A stretch of DNA of 64,000 nt from Paralichthys olivaceus. Taxonomy: Eukaryota > Chordata > Actinopteri > Pleuronectiformes > Paralichthyidae. Both the position numbers and the translations under genes were made by a program. Where the stretch lies: contig NC_091096.1 in assembly GCF_024713975.1 (NCBI RefSeq), forward strand, positions 6,575,501 to 6,639,500, read 5' to 3'. The notes below the pieces were generated by a model, which was given only the letters and a program-made list of their open reading frames with translations, ran no database searches and had not been told where the DNA came from. Below are positions 1 to 11,222 of the stretch, in pieces. Each line of letters starts with the position of its first letter. Positions within the stretch are counted from its first letter, which is position 1.

Positions 1-104
1 GATGGGTTCTGGACTCAGGAGACCATCTCCAGCACACACTCCTGCCACGCCTGTTTCTACCTGCAGCACAAAGTGGCACTCTGCCTCCTCTCTGGGAGAC
101 TCTG
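1..104 (-). CDS. Possible second exon of the left-edge gene (class B GPCR-like?), weak
   Basis: On the minus strand an acceptor-like ACAG precedes an open stretch that runs to the window edge. In one frame it includes AECHFVLQVE, a short spacer, then a second Cys about 13 residues after the first. The ectodomain exon of class B1 GPCRs (VIP, PACAP, secretin and GHRH receptors) has an E-C-x-F-like start and a second Cys after about 12 residues, so the resemblance is suggestive. Against it, joining the strongest acceptor to the exon ending at 684 makes a TAG at the junction, and the plus strand and another minus frame are also open here. Either the splice site differs, an exon is missing, or this is not an exon. 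Confidence 0.15.
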
Positions 105-683
105 TAAACCCCACAACACATTAATAGCTCCTTTCAATGCCAAAATGGGAGCTGTGCATGTAGGAGATTAATTAAAAGTGTCCGTCTGGCTGCAGCTTGA
201 AAGCTTCCAAGTGTTGTTGGACTATTCTGCACAGTCAGACACATGATGAGCAGCTAAATGATCTGGTCTCTAAAGGAGTGGGACATGTTCACAAAGGACA
301 TGTTCCACTTCTGATAATACTGTAAACAGGATGGCAGACACAGTTGTACTTCCTGCTCCTGACTTGACTGTGGATCCTGCATTTCACAGCAGATGAGGAA
401 CTTTTTGCAGGATGGTGTGAAATCCAGTTCAAAAACAAAACCTCTGCCAAACCAAAGTTATCCAGTGATTTCATTGTGCGTGTTCACCCACCCTGATCCT
501 GTGCTCTTCACGAGTCAATGAGAACATAGAACCATCACATTTCAACCCATTCTCTTTACCCAACACACTTCTGTGTAATCTGTGAAAGAACAACGATCAG
601 ATAATGTGACTTCTAATCTTTGCGTCGAAACAGCCGAATGGATGAAAACAAGTTCAAAGAGCAGCGCGAAGTTCAGTACTTAC

Positions 684-729
684 AGACGAGTGTGAGGACG
701 ATGCAGATGTTCCTCCAGATGAGCTCCAT
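684..729 (-). CDS. First coding exon (signal peptide) of an unidentified gene, partial
   Basis: A short exon reads MELIWRNICIVLTLV from the ATG at 729 and then runs into a strong donor (T|GTAAGT, donor at 678-683), leaving phase 1. The hydrophobic stretch ICIVLTLV looks like the core of a signal peptide or signal anchor, so the product is probably secreted or a membrane protein. Upstream on the same strand lie a TATA-like element (about 829-835) and a CRE/AP-1-like TGACGCA (808-814), consistent with a nearby start of transcription. The rest of the gene lies between 1 and 683 or beyond the left edge. I do not recognise the protein from this exon. A candidate second exon at the edge is listed separately. 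Exon confidence is moderate; identity is unknown. Confidence 0.45.
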
Positions 730-807
730 CGTCTTTATTCCATGTGTGTGAGGTGAGTGAATGAAGACACTTGTCAAAGTTGTGGCTGCAGCGTCGAGAC
801 TCGGCGG

Positions 808-835
808 TGACGCAGCGCGCAGACTCTCTAAATAA
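808..835 (-). promoter_or_regulatory. Candidate core promoter of the left-edge gene
   Basis: Reading the minus strand, a TATA-like TTATTTA (revcomp of 829-835) is followed by TGCGTCA, the reverse complement of TGACGCA at 808-814. It lies about 80-105 bases upstream of the signal-peptide ATG at 729. Spacing and composition fit a promoter, but this is motif reading only. Confidence 0.25.
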
Positions 836-964
836 GGACTTGTGCTCTTCCCCTTCCTGCGACCTGCTCATTCAGAGTCCGACCCAAGTGTTGACTCAGG
901 GTGTGAACTGAATTATGTCTCTGATGAAGTCAGGACGAGGCAGCAGCGGACACACAGGTGCCGG

Positions 965-992
965 GGAGGAGGAGGAGGAGGAGGAGGAGGAG
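965..992. repeat. (GGA)n microsatellite
   Basis: About nine perfect GGA units, in the upstream flank of the left-edge gene. Confidence 0.9.
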
Positions 993-1059
993 ATCCAGCC
1001 AGATTATCTCAAATTCAAAGTTTTGGTGCTTTAAAGATAAAAAGTTAAAATCTTGAAAT

Positions 1060-1334
1060 TTAAAGGGATAGTTCACCCCAAAATGAAAATCCACTCATTA
1101 TATACTAACCACTATGCCAAAACCAATACACCTGAAGTAATTGGTGACCACGTTTTTAAACATTAGAAAACAACATTAAAAAAAAACATAAATGCCTCTG
1201 GATATGGATTTGGTTGCAGCGCTGTTTACCCCTGAAACTCAAAAAGACTCAAACACTTCACCCACCCCTCCATCGGCCTAGTGGTGATTATATAAAGAGT
1301 GATTTTTCATTTTTTGGGTGAACTATCCCTTTAA
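1060..1334. mobile_element. Angel-like MITE with TTAA ends
   Basis: A 275-bp element starts TTAAAGGGATAGTTCACCC and ends with its reverse complement, GGGTGAACTATCCCTTTAA. The terminal inverted repeats are about 25-30 bp and continue imperfectly inward (ATGAAAAT near the left end, ATTTTTCATTTTTT near the right). There is no coding capacity. Both ends carry TTAA, which may be a target duplication or part of the repeat. The AGGGATAGTTCACCC terminus is the hallmark of the fish 'Angel' family of non-autonomous inverted-repeat elements. Confidence 0.85.
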
Positions 1335-3224
1335 ATTATGAATTCCGTTCAATCATATTCAATCTGCTTTTAATTGTCGTTCCAGAGACACAGTATGAGT
1401 GGACAAACTACACTTAAATCAACACATGTCAAACAATAATACAAAGAAATCCTTACATATCACATCATCAATTAACATTTGACAATCTGAGGCTCCATCC
1501 CCCTGCACCCTATAATTTCTGTAATTAAAACTCACAGCGGAGCAGGAAGTGATGTCAGCGATCAGAATGAGACGTGTAAAATATCAAGAACAACCCACAA
1601 ACAATGGAAAGTCTGTTATGGGACGTTGGAGGGAATGTTTCGATGGAGCATGTTTAAGATACAGTAAAAAAAAAAAAATAGGGAAGGATTTCAAGGATTT
1701 ATTTTTCCTCAATGACTTGTTTCCTTCCAAAAGTTGTGTTTTGGAAAGAGGATTGTTGCTAAGTAGCTGGGTAATTCCATCCTGTTGTACGCCCATGTTG
1801 TTTTGTTACTGCAAAAAGAAGGAAAAAACCCATTTGAATATTATGATTAAAGGGAGACGGGCAGAAAAAGACCAGGTCAGTTGTAATTGGACGTATGACT
1901 CAGCCTCTGAAAGGAGCTGGTGTCTGTGGCTCTGGAGGACGTCTCAGAAAAGAACCCTGATGCCGTCATCTCACCGACAGATTTTAAACACAAAGCCGGC
2001 TTTGTGAATTGGGGTTGTGGAATTTGAAAGATTTGGTCACTTGGCAGCCATCGAGGGTCAAATGAAAGGGATGATGTTTAGTTGCATTATGGGAAATTAG
2101 GAGTCAGCATTTCCCAGGATCTGATGAAGATTCTTTCTAAAGGTGCGATACCTCTGATGCCAAATGTGATTTCTTGCTGGGAGCAAGTGGTTGAGATGCT
2201 CACTATGGCAAAGAGCTGCACAGTATCATACCTATATCATTCAGTATGGGTGTTGTATGGACAAACTACATCTTTTCAATCCCTTTCTTATGAACAAGTT
2301 CCAGCACTCCTTTATTTTTAAACATTATTTCACTGACAACAGTGCGGGGGAATTTCAGGCCCCTCGAATTATGTGAAACAATCCAAGGAAGGGTCTTGAA
2401 GAAACAGAGTCTGTGGTCTGTTTTCCTGTCAGGCTCCTACATAATGGAGCAGTGTGGGCACAGCATTAAAACACCCACCGAGGAGGAACGTGAATCACAG
2501 GACAAAGTATTTTTACAGGTTTTAACAATAAGTTGACTCACAGTGTAAAGAAGGTATTTCCTCACTTACCTCAGACGGTATCTACAGACGTAATTAGAAT
2601 GTCTGGGATTTCTGCCATTGATTCAATGCTATAACATATTTCTAATTAAAAAATGACATCTAAAGGATGAAACATGCTGTATTCACTGAACTACCAGAGA
2701 AGTTGAATTTAAATGTTTGAGTTTATTATCAGTGCAATGGAACACCACCACAAACTGCAACCTCAAGAATCACAATGTTAAATCAACACCTCTCTGGCAC
2801 AAAACAAGCCTCATGAATGTTTTATTCCGTTTGTTCCAGTACGAGTCATTTCAGAAACATAATTCACAGAGGACCCAACAAATTTAACGGCCATTTTAAA
2901 AACAGAAATCACCTTTTCCATATATCAAAACTCATAAATCAAAGTTTCTTTGATTTCTCCAGACTGAAGTCATTGTCATTGCCTTTCTGACTTATGTTAC
3001 TCAAACACATCTTCAGTCATGAGTTCCACCCCACCAATAGTAGTGTGTGGCCTTTATAAAAATATCCAGTGATTCAGAGTCACAGATTTTGTCGCTTTCA
3101 AACAAATGAAGGAATACATCGTTTTTTAGTACTTTTGTTACTATTGAGTACGTTTTCAAACCCAGGTTATACAGTGTAACGGAGAGACACAGAGACACAA
3201 ACTTCTGGCTGGGTGGATTGTAGC

Positions 3225-3420
3225 ACTAATCCCTCTTTCACACCCATCTGCTGACCAATGAGAATCTAAGGCCCTGGGCTGACCTGTTGCATTGTGAGGC
3301 AAACAGTCACATCCAGCAGGCTCAGAGGGGCTCACGAGTCAATGACTGCACACAGACGCACTGGTAATTCCCCTTGTGGGTCACATGACACAACACAACC
3401 TGTGGAGAGGCTCTGTTGGA
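3225..3420. repeat. Dispersed repeat, copy A (pair with about 6144-6300)
   Basis: This stretch shares a diverged but colinear series of blocks with about 6144-6300: CCCTCTTTCACACC, CTGCTGAC, a TCTAAGGCC/TCTGAGGCC block, GAC-CTGTTG, ACAAACA-like spacing, GTCACATGAC, and a CCTGTGGAGAGGC/CCTGTGAGAAGC block. No terminal inverted repeats or coding sequence are visible. The family was not recognised. Confidence 0.55.
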
Positions 3421-4862
3421 TTTGCACAGGTGCATTTCCTGGCATCAGGTCAATCTAACAGACAGAAGCACAAAATGTGCAGTTTCTTGTAAATGTCGAC
3501 AAGTTGAGGCAATAATATTTCCAAGCTATGGGCTGACATGCAGTGGATTGCAGATGAAGATATCCTTGTTGATGACACATATACACTCACACGCAAATTC
3601 ATAGTATTTCTGTGAACAACATTCTGATACTGTCAGAAGATTATACAACGTTATGTCAGACGAGTGTGCAATGAGAATTTCTGGGGCTTGATAACTGCCA
3701 CAACCTCTTGTTGGAGATAAATTGGATTCAGACGTGTGGGAGAGGTTTCCACTTCGATAGAAAAATGGTGGCACATGTTAACAATTTACTTAAGGCTCAT
3801 TGCAAGGCATAAATCTAGTGCAATCACTAAATACATGATATTTTATATTTAAAATATGTATCAAGTATGAGAACTGGCTTCAAGTAGAAGTGATTATTAT
3901 GTTTGACCCAACAATGATCCCAAACTGTCAAACCAGGATTATTGTGGTTAAATGAATCTTACATCTCTGGATCACCAGGATGTCTCAGTAAACTACGCCC
4001 CTCACAGACATGTAATAACTACAGACTCTATCGCTGCAATATTCTTAAATGTAACTCAGGCATCTCAGTTTCAACACGGCCTTGTTGTGCTGAACAGCAC
4101 AACAAAACAGTTTCATTAGAATAGAGTGAAAAATATCTGTGGTGTGGACAATGAGGTTAAAAGGAAGTCATGGTCATTTTCCTCTGAATCATGGAAACCA
4201 AAGTATTTTCAGAGTTTCCAACCTGAATACATTTCAAACATACAAACATACGTCCTTATCTTTTCTTTATATGGAAAAGTTGTCTGTATTGACCAATTAT
4301 GGAATAGAAGCTGGCATTGTGCTGCACATTTTCAAAAACAAATAAAGAACAGTCGTGATGGTTGATACGAGGATGTGGTGGTAGGAGAGTCGTACTTGAA
4401 CTGTGAGGTTTTCTGTTTAAATGTTTGCACGGACCCGTTCACCATCCTGTTTTCAATCAAAACAGAGTTGCTGCAACACACATACTTCATGTGCTTCTCT
4501 GTCGAAACATAGTGTGTAAAGTATTGCAGTACTCCGATGTTCGTTTAATTCACACAAATCTGAAACCAGAACTGTAGCAACAACCTAATCTTTAACTCAA
4601 CTATTGATATCGTAATATCAAAATACTGTATTTTAAGTCCTTTATTGAGTATTAGGTATATATAGTCTTGTATTACTGACTTTTATAACCATACTCAAGT
4701 TGGCCACTAGATAGCAGCAAATGCTAGAATATTTGTACATATGAACATGATGGTCCTTGTCGCCTGATGTTTATTTGTACATATTTGAACTATTGACACT
4801 ACAAGTAAGTCGAAAAAGACTCAAACACAAATCAAGCGAATAAAATCTCACATTATAAAGTA

Positions 4863-4868
4863 TTTATT
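4863..4868 (-). promoter_or_regulatory. Candidate poly(A) signal of paip1
   Basis: TTTATT on the plus strand (AATAAA on minus) lies about 1 kb downstream of the paip1 stop codon. It gives a plausible 3' UTR length. Other candidates may exist. Confidence 0.35.
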
Positions 4869-5860
4869 GCAGGCAAAGAAAACTATAAATAATATTTACA
4901 AACTACAGAGCAACATTCCTTTGTATGGGTTCCATGGATTGCTGCTAAACAGTATTGTAGTCTTTCAGAGATAACAAGGAGAACCTTTAAGCAGTTGAGT
5001 TATTGTATGTCACACTGACCGCTGCAGATTTCACACATGTACATATTAAAAGCTAGGTTTGAGAAATGAACAGAATGTAGATGCTCCCTATTCTGGAGAT
5101 TGTAAAGCATGTGCTTAAAATGTCCAAGGATCTTGATTTTTACCCCCAAAAGAAATTAAAAAACAATATTTGTCTATATTCAAGTCCACGTTTGTGACAG
5201 ATTTTTCTTTCTTAGCGCTATAATGAATCATCCTAACTGCACAAACTTTCACAGAGTTCCTGACAACTTCAGTGAGTTCCAGCCAGATATAAACAGGTGA
5301 AAAGCTTTGAATGAAGTGGTTAATATTGGCAATTTGAAATGACACACAATGTCACCACAGCGGAAAGAGAGGCTGTATATGCACTTATGCGGCGGTAAAA
5401 ACAACCACCTGCCCCATCTACAGTGCATTTTTGGGGCCTGTATGTTTTGCACTGGGTATTAAATCTAAAACATGTCTGCCTTTCAGTAAAGAGCCTTTAA
5501 AAAATTCACAGCACACGATTTCCCTCTTTGAAACAAGTTCAGGCATAAATTGGATAAATTGTTGAAAGATTTCAAAACAACAAAGAGAAAACTTCCATTT
5601 CTAAAAAAAAGCCTCCATTCATAAACATTCTGAACAATTATTCTATCGATTGTCCCTGTTTTCTAATCAACACTGACCGAACAAAAGTGTCAGAAGTGCA
5701 ACTATGAACAGCTCCTTTTGTTAAAATGCTTGTTTGCAGTAAAATAAACGTTTGAGCCTATAGTCTGCTAGTTTTTTTTTTTGCTTTTTAATATTCCAGC
5801 ACGTTAAGATGGAAAAATACAGTATGTGCCTGTTGAGTCTTACTGCTTTTCACTCGGGTG

Positions 5861-8800
5861 TCATTTTTTCCGTTTCTTCTCCGCTTCTAAACAAAATCTC
5901 TCAAAAGCTTCTTCCATCTCAGGCTCCATCTCGTCTTCAATGTCAGATCTGAAAACACAACACAGCGATTTAGAGGCTCCGACGTTTCCTTTTAGATCCT
6001 AAAGACAAACGTGTTCTCCAGTGTAATAGATGGATTGTGAAATTAATATTAACAGATCCTATAATATGTGGAAACAACTAACATTTATATAGACATAAAA
6101 ACACAAGCTCACACACACACACACAGTTCTGAGGGAAGGTTAAGCCCTCTTTCACACCTAACTGCTGACTAGACTAAATCTGAGGCCACAGTCGACCCTG
6201 TTGTGGGCCAGACAAACACATTTGGCCAAACTCTGGGGCCAACAGGTCAGGGGCAGTCACATGACCTGTGAGAAGCCGCTATGCAGACAAATGACTGAAG
6301 GTGTGCCAGCACAGTGGTAGGGATGAAATTTAAGGTCAAGTTGAATTAAAAGTCAGATCTGCTGTTAGTAAAAGTAAATACCTACATATCCACACCCTGT
6401 AAACACAACGACGTGTGGCATCGTTCTGTTGCTTATTGGCACAAAGTACTGAGTTGATTGCCAACTCTCAGTCTTATCAAGTCAGACTGGTCAAACTCAT
6501 TTCAATGAAATATAGAAAAATAAATTAATGAAACTCTGTAATAGTTTTGAGTTCTGCTTCAGAAATGAAATGAAGACGGACAGATGCATGGACTGAATTA
6601 CACTCTGATCCATGTACGACAGCAGAAATACAGTATATTAATAAAATGAACAACTGCATTCACAGATACACTCAGGGGTTCTAGATCCAAGAAGGAAAAC
6701 AGATTCATATATTATTTTATATCTGCAATTTGTACTTACAGATCATTTCCATTTTCTCCATAAAAATCAAAGTAGTCTTGTCTGTCAAGGATCTCTTGGT
6801 ACTTCTCAGCATATTCTGCGGAAGAAGAGATTCAGGCACAAAAAACGTTTTGACTTGGCTGAAGAAAGTAACCTGGGCGATTTACAACTATTATGTGGAA
6901 ATATCCACAACGACAATATTCTTCAGTTTTATAACCAGCATGTATGGAATAAATTGATATTGACATATTTTATATAAGTATACGTTTCTGTCTGCATGCT
7001 ACTTCAAGTGTCATTTTAAAAATATATTTTTTATTCAGTAACAATAAACCAACAACAAATGAGAGTTTGATTAGTGTAAAAAAACACTTTACATGAATCT
7101 TATGTTGTTTTTATTCATCTCTCTTGAGGGTGGGCATGTTTATATACATGATTATATAACCTTACCTGGGTCTGCTGCTGTAAAAGGTGTGCCATCTTCT
7201 GTGTAGAATGTAGGTTCATTCTGAGAGGACACAAAATAAAACCATAACATAAATGTAGAATAAATACAGGGCGTAGCTATACAGTGTATATGGGGAGATT
7301 TTGACAATGTCTGCACAACAGCTGACTCTCACACGAACGTTTTACTCTCATGTGTGTGAGATGGGCACAGACCCATCTTCAGAGACACTCACCATGAAAT
7401 AGTTGGGGTCGTTGTCTGGAGTTGCGTTACTCGCTGCTGAAACAGCACGAACTCTGCCCCAGTCACTTGATCTCAGCTCCACGAGTTTTAAAAGCATCTG
7501 TCTAACATCCCTAAGGGAGAAAATGCTCAAATCAGAATAACTATAGCTAATAACTGTAGGTTGTCTATTAAAGTTTGATTCAGTTTTTTCACCTCTGAAG
7601 CATGTTCAGGCTTTTTAAACCTAAAGTTACTTTGAGCATATACTACTAGACTAACAGCTGCACACAAAAGACCATAGTGATATACGCACCTGCTGCATGT
7701 GGCATCTAGAACTACAGTTTCTATTCTTTGCATCAGTTCCTCCATGTGCGACTGTCCATTCTCTTTCCACGTATCATCCAGGACGGAGCCTGTAAGCTTC
7801 AAATTCAAACACAATCTTATTACCTCCCAAAAATAAAGAAAAGAAAATCTTGGAAGCTTGTGAATACATCAAAGTGAGATGTGAAACCTTGAGAAGTTTG
7901 ACAGCGCAGATGAGGTTTGAATCCACAGGGTTGGAGAACAGACTGTTCATCAGGTCTTTCAGAGCAATGAGGAGGATATCTGCTCTTTTTGGAGGTCCTT
8001 TAGCACTCTTTATCTGAGCAAAGCAAATCAACATAAATGTCAACAAATGATGGATTTAGATCATTTTAAGGTTGACAGCATGTTCGACAGTGTAACAAGT
8101 AACAACATATAGTATGAAAGATGGACAGCTACTGAACTAATCACCACAATAGCAACATCACCAGAAATCCTGCAGCAGTTCAAGCAGGGTGTACCAAACC
8201 AGCAGGACATGACAGGGTGATACATGAAGCCATCTAGTATGTGATAATGTGATCAAAAGTATGCGTTATAAATATTTTTGAGCAGCGGCCACATTAGTCC
8301 ATGGTGCTCCTACTGTTGGAATGATAATGCAGTTAAAAATAAAATCATCATCGTCACACAGGGCAAATGAGTGTGACCTCTTACCTCCAGGTGCAGATAG
8401 AGCTCCCCCAGAAAGAGCACATAGGAGTGAAACTTCTTTTGAATCTCTGGTTCCCCTCGAACAGCTACATCTCTATGTTGATACTCTGTTTGACACCTAA
8501 AAACAGACAACAATGGTGCTTTGTAAAAGGCGGATTGAAAGAATTAATGAACATGCATGAAATGAAAACTATCAAATAAAAATCACCTTTTCAGGAGCAG
8601 CTGACGAAAGTTGCCACTTGGTGGACTGACATTGAGATGTTTAGACAGGTGATTACAGAGTCTGGCACCCGTGTAGGAAAAGTTTGGAATGGCAGTGGAC
8701 TGCGATGAAAAGAAAACTCAATACCTATCTTGTACAAACATGTGTATTTGCAGGAACATGTATGCATATTATTAGTTTCATACAAAGAACCAACTAAGCA

Positions 8801-11222
8801 CTGAACATCCAAACCTCTTTGTATATCAGTTCCACCAGATCCTTCAGCAACGCTTCAGTAGTAACGCAGGAATTGAGCATGCCAGTTATGTATTCAATGT
8901 CCGACTCAAAGGTCCCTGGTGAGGAGCTCAGGTGATCAAGAAAGTCTTTGACCATTTCATCCAAGTTTAATTCACCGTAATACCCTTCACTGTCATCATA
9001 ATGAGTGGGGTCCTGAATAGAAAACAAAATACAAACATGAAAACAACAAAAGATATTGCAAAAAAAACATTTTCAATTTACAAATCTAAATTTACAGGCT
9101 ATTAGGAACTTTACAGCAGTAATGATGGCTGCCCTTACAAACAGCTAGCTACAGAACCCTACTTGGAAACTAAGAGCAGAACTATTGCCAGGACCATTGC
9201 CATGTAAGGTTGTTTAAAACCACTTTTATAAAAGTACAATAATTAAAGAGATGGTGTAAAAACTCACTTCATACGAGTTAATTCCAGAGGGGACAAACTC
9301 TGCAGCACTGGCTGAAAGCTTCGATGACTTGACCAAGGAGTCGACATCATAACATCCTTGGGAAGACATACTGTTGGCATTTGCACTTTGTTGAGGTCTG
9401 CTTTGTTTTCTACAATCTAAAAGAGAAGATGAGTTGTTTTTGTTATTGACGAAGATTCCGATCAAAAACACAAATTGTTTCAGCAGGATTACAACTTTGT
9501 TGAGTCTCAGCAAAGTTTAATGTCGACAATAGCACCTGTCCGTCATTCAAGGTCATGCTGACCTTCTAACTGTGGAGATAGAGATTTAAGTTTTATTATA
9601 TCTGTATATACGTTATTGGCTGATACGGATGTGCTTTTAGGAATTTTAATGTTGTTAAACAGAGGTTGAGATTTTCAGACCTATTCATGTAATCGTGCAG
9701 GATTAACCATGAATACTGTTTTATTATGTTACAGAAATGACAGTGATGTGAAGTCACACAGAACATAATAAAAATCATCGAAACATGGACGCATCCTGGT
9801 TTAGAGTTTAGAAAGTAACAATTCAAATCAAGTGTATTTGTATAGCACCAAATTATAAATTTTCTTAAGAAACTTTACAAGGTTGGGCAGAAACTTTACA
9901 ACATTACAGAGAAATCCAACAGCTTGAGCCCAGGCCTCGTATACTTGTGCACTGGACTCACCCACCTCTTTCCTCCTGCAGCAGACTGATCACATTAGGA
10001 CTGAGGGGCTGAAAACCCGCTCACAACAACAGCCGCACTTTGAATATTGATGCATGTCTATTCGCGCCCTTACGGTAAATGCCAGCGGAAGACAAAGGTT
10101 TAAAGTTAAAATGACGATTATTATTTTATGAAAATTTAAGTCAAAGTTACTTTCTCATTAAATCACTCATAATCTGCTCACATGAAATATTACTTTTAAA
10201 ATTCCTGGAGAGGTGACAGATACTCTCATTGTCTGCAAGTCAAGTTTCAGAAGATCTCACTGGAGAACTTTAGGCAAAGTTGGCAACTTATTCATTCTGT
10301 GAATCATATATTTAATATAATCTTAAACAAATCCTCCAGAGACAGATTCCCCCCCCACACACACACACTCTTGTTCACTCTTGGTCTGTGTCTCATAGGG
10401 TTTAAATAACTAACATTCCTTTTCATTTTACTTGTTATTGTCCTGTGTGGAAATCAAAGCAACCATCTGTGATCGGTCTCATTAAACTTTGTCATTTCAA
10501 CTTTGTCCTCTGTCTTTATTCTACTCCAAGGACCTTTAACCGTAAAACCGCGAATAGACAAGCATCCATTTCCAAAGTGCGACTGTTGTGAGCGCGTTTC
10601 CCCAAACGACGGACCACATGACCGCAGCAGACTTGCAAACGAAACCGATTCTTCGTCTTTGCTGCGGGTTGCTATCACAGGTTAAAGGGGTTGTGGTGGA
10701 ACTCGTTGCGTTAAAACAGCATCAACCGAGTCACTCGACTCGTCGACGACGTGACACCGGAGCTGGATCTTAATTTAGATGTTGCGTTACCTCACATGAA
10801 ACCCAGCAGCTGCACGGCGCTCCGCCAAAAACACAGAGGTTAGCTAGCAGCGAGGCTATTTAGCTGGCTAGCTTGCAAATGGCAGCTTCACATATTTCTC
10901 TCCCTTCGTTTCTCAGACGGAAAATGCAGAAGCTGGTTTCACATGGTGGACAAACACAGCAACATGTCAGCCACACACAACGATGAGAGCTACGTTAGCT
11001 AGTTAGCGTGTTGACAGTCACCGTACCTCCACCGACCGCATCGCCGGCCGGGCTCGTGTTGTTCTCGGAGAACAGCGGCACGGACCGCGGTTGTCTCAGC
11101 GGCCCCCTCTGGTTGAACAGCTGCGGCTTGGTGTCGTCGTCCCCCGCAGCCCCGAACCCGGGGTCCGCTGGAAGGTTGTAGCTTCTCCCCGCTCCGGGAG
11201 CTCGGTCGAAATTGTGATTCAT
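5861..11222 (-). CDS. paip1: Poly(A)-binding protein-interacting protein 1 (PAIP1), 445 aa, 11 coding exons
   Basis: PAIP1 is a cytoplasmic translation co-activator that binds PABP and eIF4A/eIF3 and so bridges mRNA ends. Coding exons in order are 11027-11222, 9268-9416, 8815-9012, 8587-8699, 8385-8496, 7888-8013, 7690-7796, 7393-7510, 7166-7220, 6740-6815 and 5861-5948, total 1338 bp in frame. The start MNHNFDRAPGAGR matches the FDRAPGAGR start of the mammalian protein; an in-frame ATG or near-cognate codon lies upstream at 11270 but is less likely. A PAM2-like PABC-binding motif (KLSASAAEFVPSG) is at about residues 98-110. The MIF4G domain follows (for example NFSYTGARLCNHLS, KQMLLKLVELRSS-like). 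The tail is acidic then basic, ending KKRKK, as in the PAM1 region. Identification is firm. Confidence 0.96.
6144..6300. repeat. Dispersed repeat, copy B, in paip1 last intron
   Basis: Homologous to about 3225-3420 in the same orientation. It starts CCCTCTTTCACACCTAACTG and shares later GTCACATGAC and CCTGTGAGAAGC blocks. It lies in the intron between the last two paip1 coding exons. It is preceded by a short CA run. Family unknown. Confidence 0.55.
9417..11026 (-). other. paip1 intron 1
   Basis: This is the largest paip1 intron (1.6 kb). It contains a teleost dispersed-repeat fragment around 9826-9930 and otherwise AT-rich sequence. No other exon was identified. Confidence 0.7.
9826..9930. 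repeat. Fragment of a common teleost dispersed repeat
   Basis: The wording 'ATTCAAATCAAGTGTATTTG' followed by TATAGCACCAAATTATAAA, ACTTTACAAGG and ACATTACAGAGAAATCCAACAG resembles a very common fish element whose consensus begins with a TTTATTTGTATAGCGCCAAATC-like phrase. Recognition is from memory; boundaries are approximate. Confidence 0.45.

Larger units (their letters stand above)
1335..5860. other. Intergenic region between the left-edge gene and paip1, including the paip1 3' UTR
   Basis: No convincing exon was found on either strand. The open frames present (for example 1549-2007 plus) have no recognisable domain and low-complexity lysine runs. The right part, from about 4863 to 5860, is probably the paip1 3' untranslated region, ending near an AATAAA on the minus strand. 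The stretch from about 3225 to 3420 belongs to a dispersed repeat pair listed separately. Confidence 0.6.

Noticed and set aside
1-174. Plus-strand open frame at the left edge (DGFWTQE..)
   Set aside because: Open by chance for 57 codons; no start, no acceptor and no family resemblance.
1549-2007. 152-aa open frame on plus
   Set aside because: Low-complexity Lys runs from poly-A, no recognisable domain, no promoter or exon structure.
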